Under the pieces are notes generated by a model. The model did no database searches. It was not told the DNA's origin and saw only the letters and a list, made by a program, of their open reading frames with translations. 64,000 nt of DNA from Methanofollis aquaemaris (GTDB lineage: Archaea; Halobacteriota; Methanomicrobia; Methanomicrobiales; Methanofollaceae). Every line of letters starts with the position of its first letter. Positions within the stretch are counted from its first letter, which is position 1. Positions 62,298-64,000 of the stretch are shown here, in pieces. Location: NCBI RefSeq assembly GCF_017357525.1, contig NZ_CP036172.1, forward strand, positions 2,682,417 through 2,746,416, written 5' to 3'. The translations under genes and the position numbers were made by a program.

Positions 62298-64000
62298 TCA
62301 TGCCCCGATGGCGCAGAGCAGGTCCGCCTCGCTCATGTACAGCCAGTAGCCGTCCATGGGCTCCATCGCACGCATCTCACTGTGCCGCCCTTCGGCGCCG
62401 CGGATGATCGAGGTCTCGTATTCCTGTGCGTCGGCGTCGAAGCCGATGACGGTGGCCCAGCAGTTCTTGACCGACCTGAGAGTGTTGGCCGCGGGTTCGG
62501 GGACGGTGTCGGTGAACCCGATCGCGTTCCATCCTGCATCGAGTGCCTTCTCCGGCGGGGTCGCAACGCCGCCGGTGTCGAAGACGAGCGGGATCTCGTA
62601 GGTGGAGTTGGCATAGATCCAGACGCCGTCGAGCGGCCTGAACGCCTCTTCAGAACTCATCGCTTCCCACCGTGCGGTCCCGTTGTACAGGAGCACCGAG
62701 TGGTCGGCGGTGTCCACCTCGTCGAAGATGGCGATGGTGTTGTGGCCGGGGGCGAGGGTCTTGGGGGTCGAGACAAAGTTCCAGCCCGGCACAAGGGTGA
62801 TCGTAGCCTGCGCAAGGTCGAAGTGGACCGCGACGCTCTCGCCTTCGAAGACCGTCACCGTCTCTTCGGCATCGAGATACCCATCAAGGCTCACGGTGAC
62901 GAGGTGTTCGCCGGGGGAAACCCGCAGAAGCGTGGTGTTCGTCTGTTCGCCGGTGTCCGCACCATCCAGGAAGATCCTGGCACCGTCCGGGGAGGAGGTG
63001 ACCGTGATGCTCCCCAGCGGTTCGGCGAGGGTGAATTCGACCGAGACGGTTTCGTTATCGACGACCGTCACGGTCTTCGAGGCATCCATGTACCCGGACT
63101 TCGTCACGGTGATGGTGTGTTCGCCGACGGCGACGTCCTCAAGGATCGCGTTCGTCTTTGTACCGGTCTCCACACCGTCCAGGAAGATCTCCGCATCCTC
63201 GGGCGTCGAGGTGACAGAAATGCACCCGATCGCCTTCTCAAGGTCGAGATGGAGGTCGGTGGTCTCGTCGTGCCGGATGGTCACCCCGGTCGCCGCGTCG
63301 CGGTATCCCTCCTTCTTCAGGGTGACGATGTGCTCGCCGACGGCGATGCCGTCGAGGGTGGTGTCGGTCGTCGCACCGGTGTCGGCGCCGTCGATGAAGA
63401 TCGTCGCTCCTGCTGGTGAGGAGGTGACGGCGAGACTGCCGGTGAGGGTGGTCAGCGAGAGGTCGACGGGTGCGGTCTCGCCTTCGACGACGGTGACCGT
63501 CGCCGAGGCGTCGGCGTAGTCGTCCATCTTCAGGGTGACCACGTGCTCGCCGACCGGGATGTCGTTGAGGGTGGCGGGGGTCACGAGACCGGTGTCCTCA
63601 CCGTCAAGCCAGACGTCTGCACCGGTCGGGGTGGAGGTGACTGCAATGCACCCGGTCGGGACCGGATAGGTCACCACCAGGAAGGCGGCGGCCGCTTCCA
63701 TGTAGTCCCCGCTGCTCTGGAACGCCGCAACATTGTTCTCGCCGGTGAGGAACGCGGTGACGTCGCGTTCCGCCGCACCGATCTGTGAGGTGCCGGTGGA
63801 GTTCCAGGCATCGGTCCACACCTCATCGTTGAAGATCAACTCACCTTCAGTCGGCCCTGCGCCTGGTGCGAGGGCGATGAGGGTTGCGTTGAGGGCGTCG
63901 GCGGTGTCGATGGTGAAGAGTGCGTAGGCGGTCGCCTCTTCGGGGGTGGTCGCCTGGCCGCTGCCGCCGTACAGGAGGTCGAAACCCTCGTTGATGACGA
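62298..64000 (-). CDS. Partial surface protein: DUF3344 domain and four PEGA domains
   Basis: The frame is open to the right window edge, so the N-terminus is missing. Visible first is the end of a DUF3344-type domain (WTDAWNSTGTSQIGAAERDV, FLTGENNVAAFQSSGDYMEA). Then come four PEGA domains, each about 68 residues (GCIAVTSTPTGADVWLDG, GSLAVTSSPAGATIFIDG, GCISVTSTPEDAEIFLDG, GSITVTSSPDGARIFLDG). The C-terminal domain is of the methanogen surface type (LVPGWNFVSTPKTLAPGHNT, YWLYM). No anchor follows. It ends eight bases before the start of the PEGA/PKD gene, so both are one operon. Envelope function. Confidence 0.88.
   Translation of the reverse strand, partial: VINEGFDLLYGGSGQATTPEEATAYALFTIDTADALNATLIALAPGAGPTEGELIFNDEVWTDAWNSTGTSQIGAAERDVTAFLTGENNVAAFQSSGDYMEAAAAFLVVTYPVPTGCIAVTSTPTGADVWLDGEDTGLVTPATLNDIPVGEHVVTLKMDDYADASATVTVVEGETAPVDLSLTTLTGSLAVTSSPAGATIFIDGADTGATTDTTLDGIAVGEHIVTLKKEGYRDAATGVTIRHDETTDLHLDLEKAIGCISVTSTPEDAEIFLDGVETGTKTNAILEDVAVGEHTITVTKSGYMDASKTVTVVDNETVSVEFTLAEPLGSITVTSSPDGARIFLDGADTGEQTNTTLLRVSPGEHLVTVSLDGYLDAEETVTVFEGESVAVHFDLAQATITLVPGWNFVSTPKTLAPGHNTIAIFDEVDTADHSVLLYNGTARWEAMSSEEAFRPLDGVWIYANSTYEIPLVFDTGGVATPPEKALDAGWNAIGFTDTVPEPAANTLRSVKNCWATVIGFDADAQEYETSIIRGAEGRHSEMRAMEPMDGYWLYMSEADLLCAIGA

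Overview
This 64 kb window comes from a methanogenic archaeon, most likely of the order Methanomicrobiales (Methanofollis- or Methanoculleus-like; the genus is inference). The signs are a methanogenesis marker 14 protein, a tetraether lipid synthase beside CDP-archaeol synthase, archaeal DnaG and UPF0058, TATA boxes and leaderless starts, and large PKD/PEGA/DUF3344 surface proteins. Most genes are G+C-rich with typical housekeeping content. Two stretches are visibly A+T-rich: about 2.7-5.95 kb and the 53.5-55.3 kb insertion sequence. The gene at 44.1 kb is milder.

Layout. 0-2 kb: DUF2148 protein and a divergent radical SAM/HhH protein. 2.9-6.4 kb: an A+T-rich island with a radical SAM/SPASM-type enzyme, a P-loop-like protein with a degenerate Walker A, a Cys-rich 190-residue protein, a membrane-anchored two-repeat protein and a broken TolB/WD40 surface protein. 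6.6-9.7 kb: glycosyltransferase pair plus FAD/NAD-binding protein in one overlapping operon. 9.8-16 kb: DUF1847, a sodium:solute symporter with its 35-residue accessory protein, and a leuA/cimA-ilvB-ilvN operon. 16-20 kb: zinc-ribbon membrane protein and two DUF4013 proteins amid repeats. 20-29.5 kb: purH, a PAPS-reductase-family protein, grpE-dnaK-dnaJ, a HEAT protein, an NSS transporter and a very small Hsp20. 29.9-35 kb: hypC-hypA-hypE-pyrC, DUF167, dnaG, UPF0058. 35.6-43.7 kb: RimK-type ligase, alanine dehydrogenase/ornithine cyclodeaminase homologue, tetraether lipid synthase divergent from carS-pyrE-purD-argF. 44-46.7 kb: two paralogous secreted proteins of unknown function. 47.7-51.6 kb: 84-residue protein coupled to methanogenesis marker 14, an ArsR-type regulator and two FMN split-barrel paralogues. 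52.2-55.3 kb: argG and an IS200/IS605 element (tnpA + tnpB). 55.4-64 kb: four large surface proteins, the last cut by the window end.

Almost every larger intergenic gap carries pieces of one dispersed repeat family. It has a roughly 60 bp imperfect end sequence, found in both orientations, and a G+C-rich core rich in small palindromes. One copy (35102-35615) is complete, with ends in inverted orientation, and looks like a MITE. Several copies begin right after the poly-T terminators of flanking genes. The most promising undescribed items are the radical-SAM island, this repeat family, the paralogous secreted pair and the ArsR/FMN-barrel module with its 16 bp palindrome. No rRNA, tRNA or CRISPR array was recognised.
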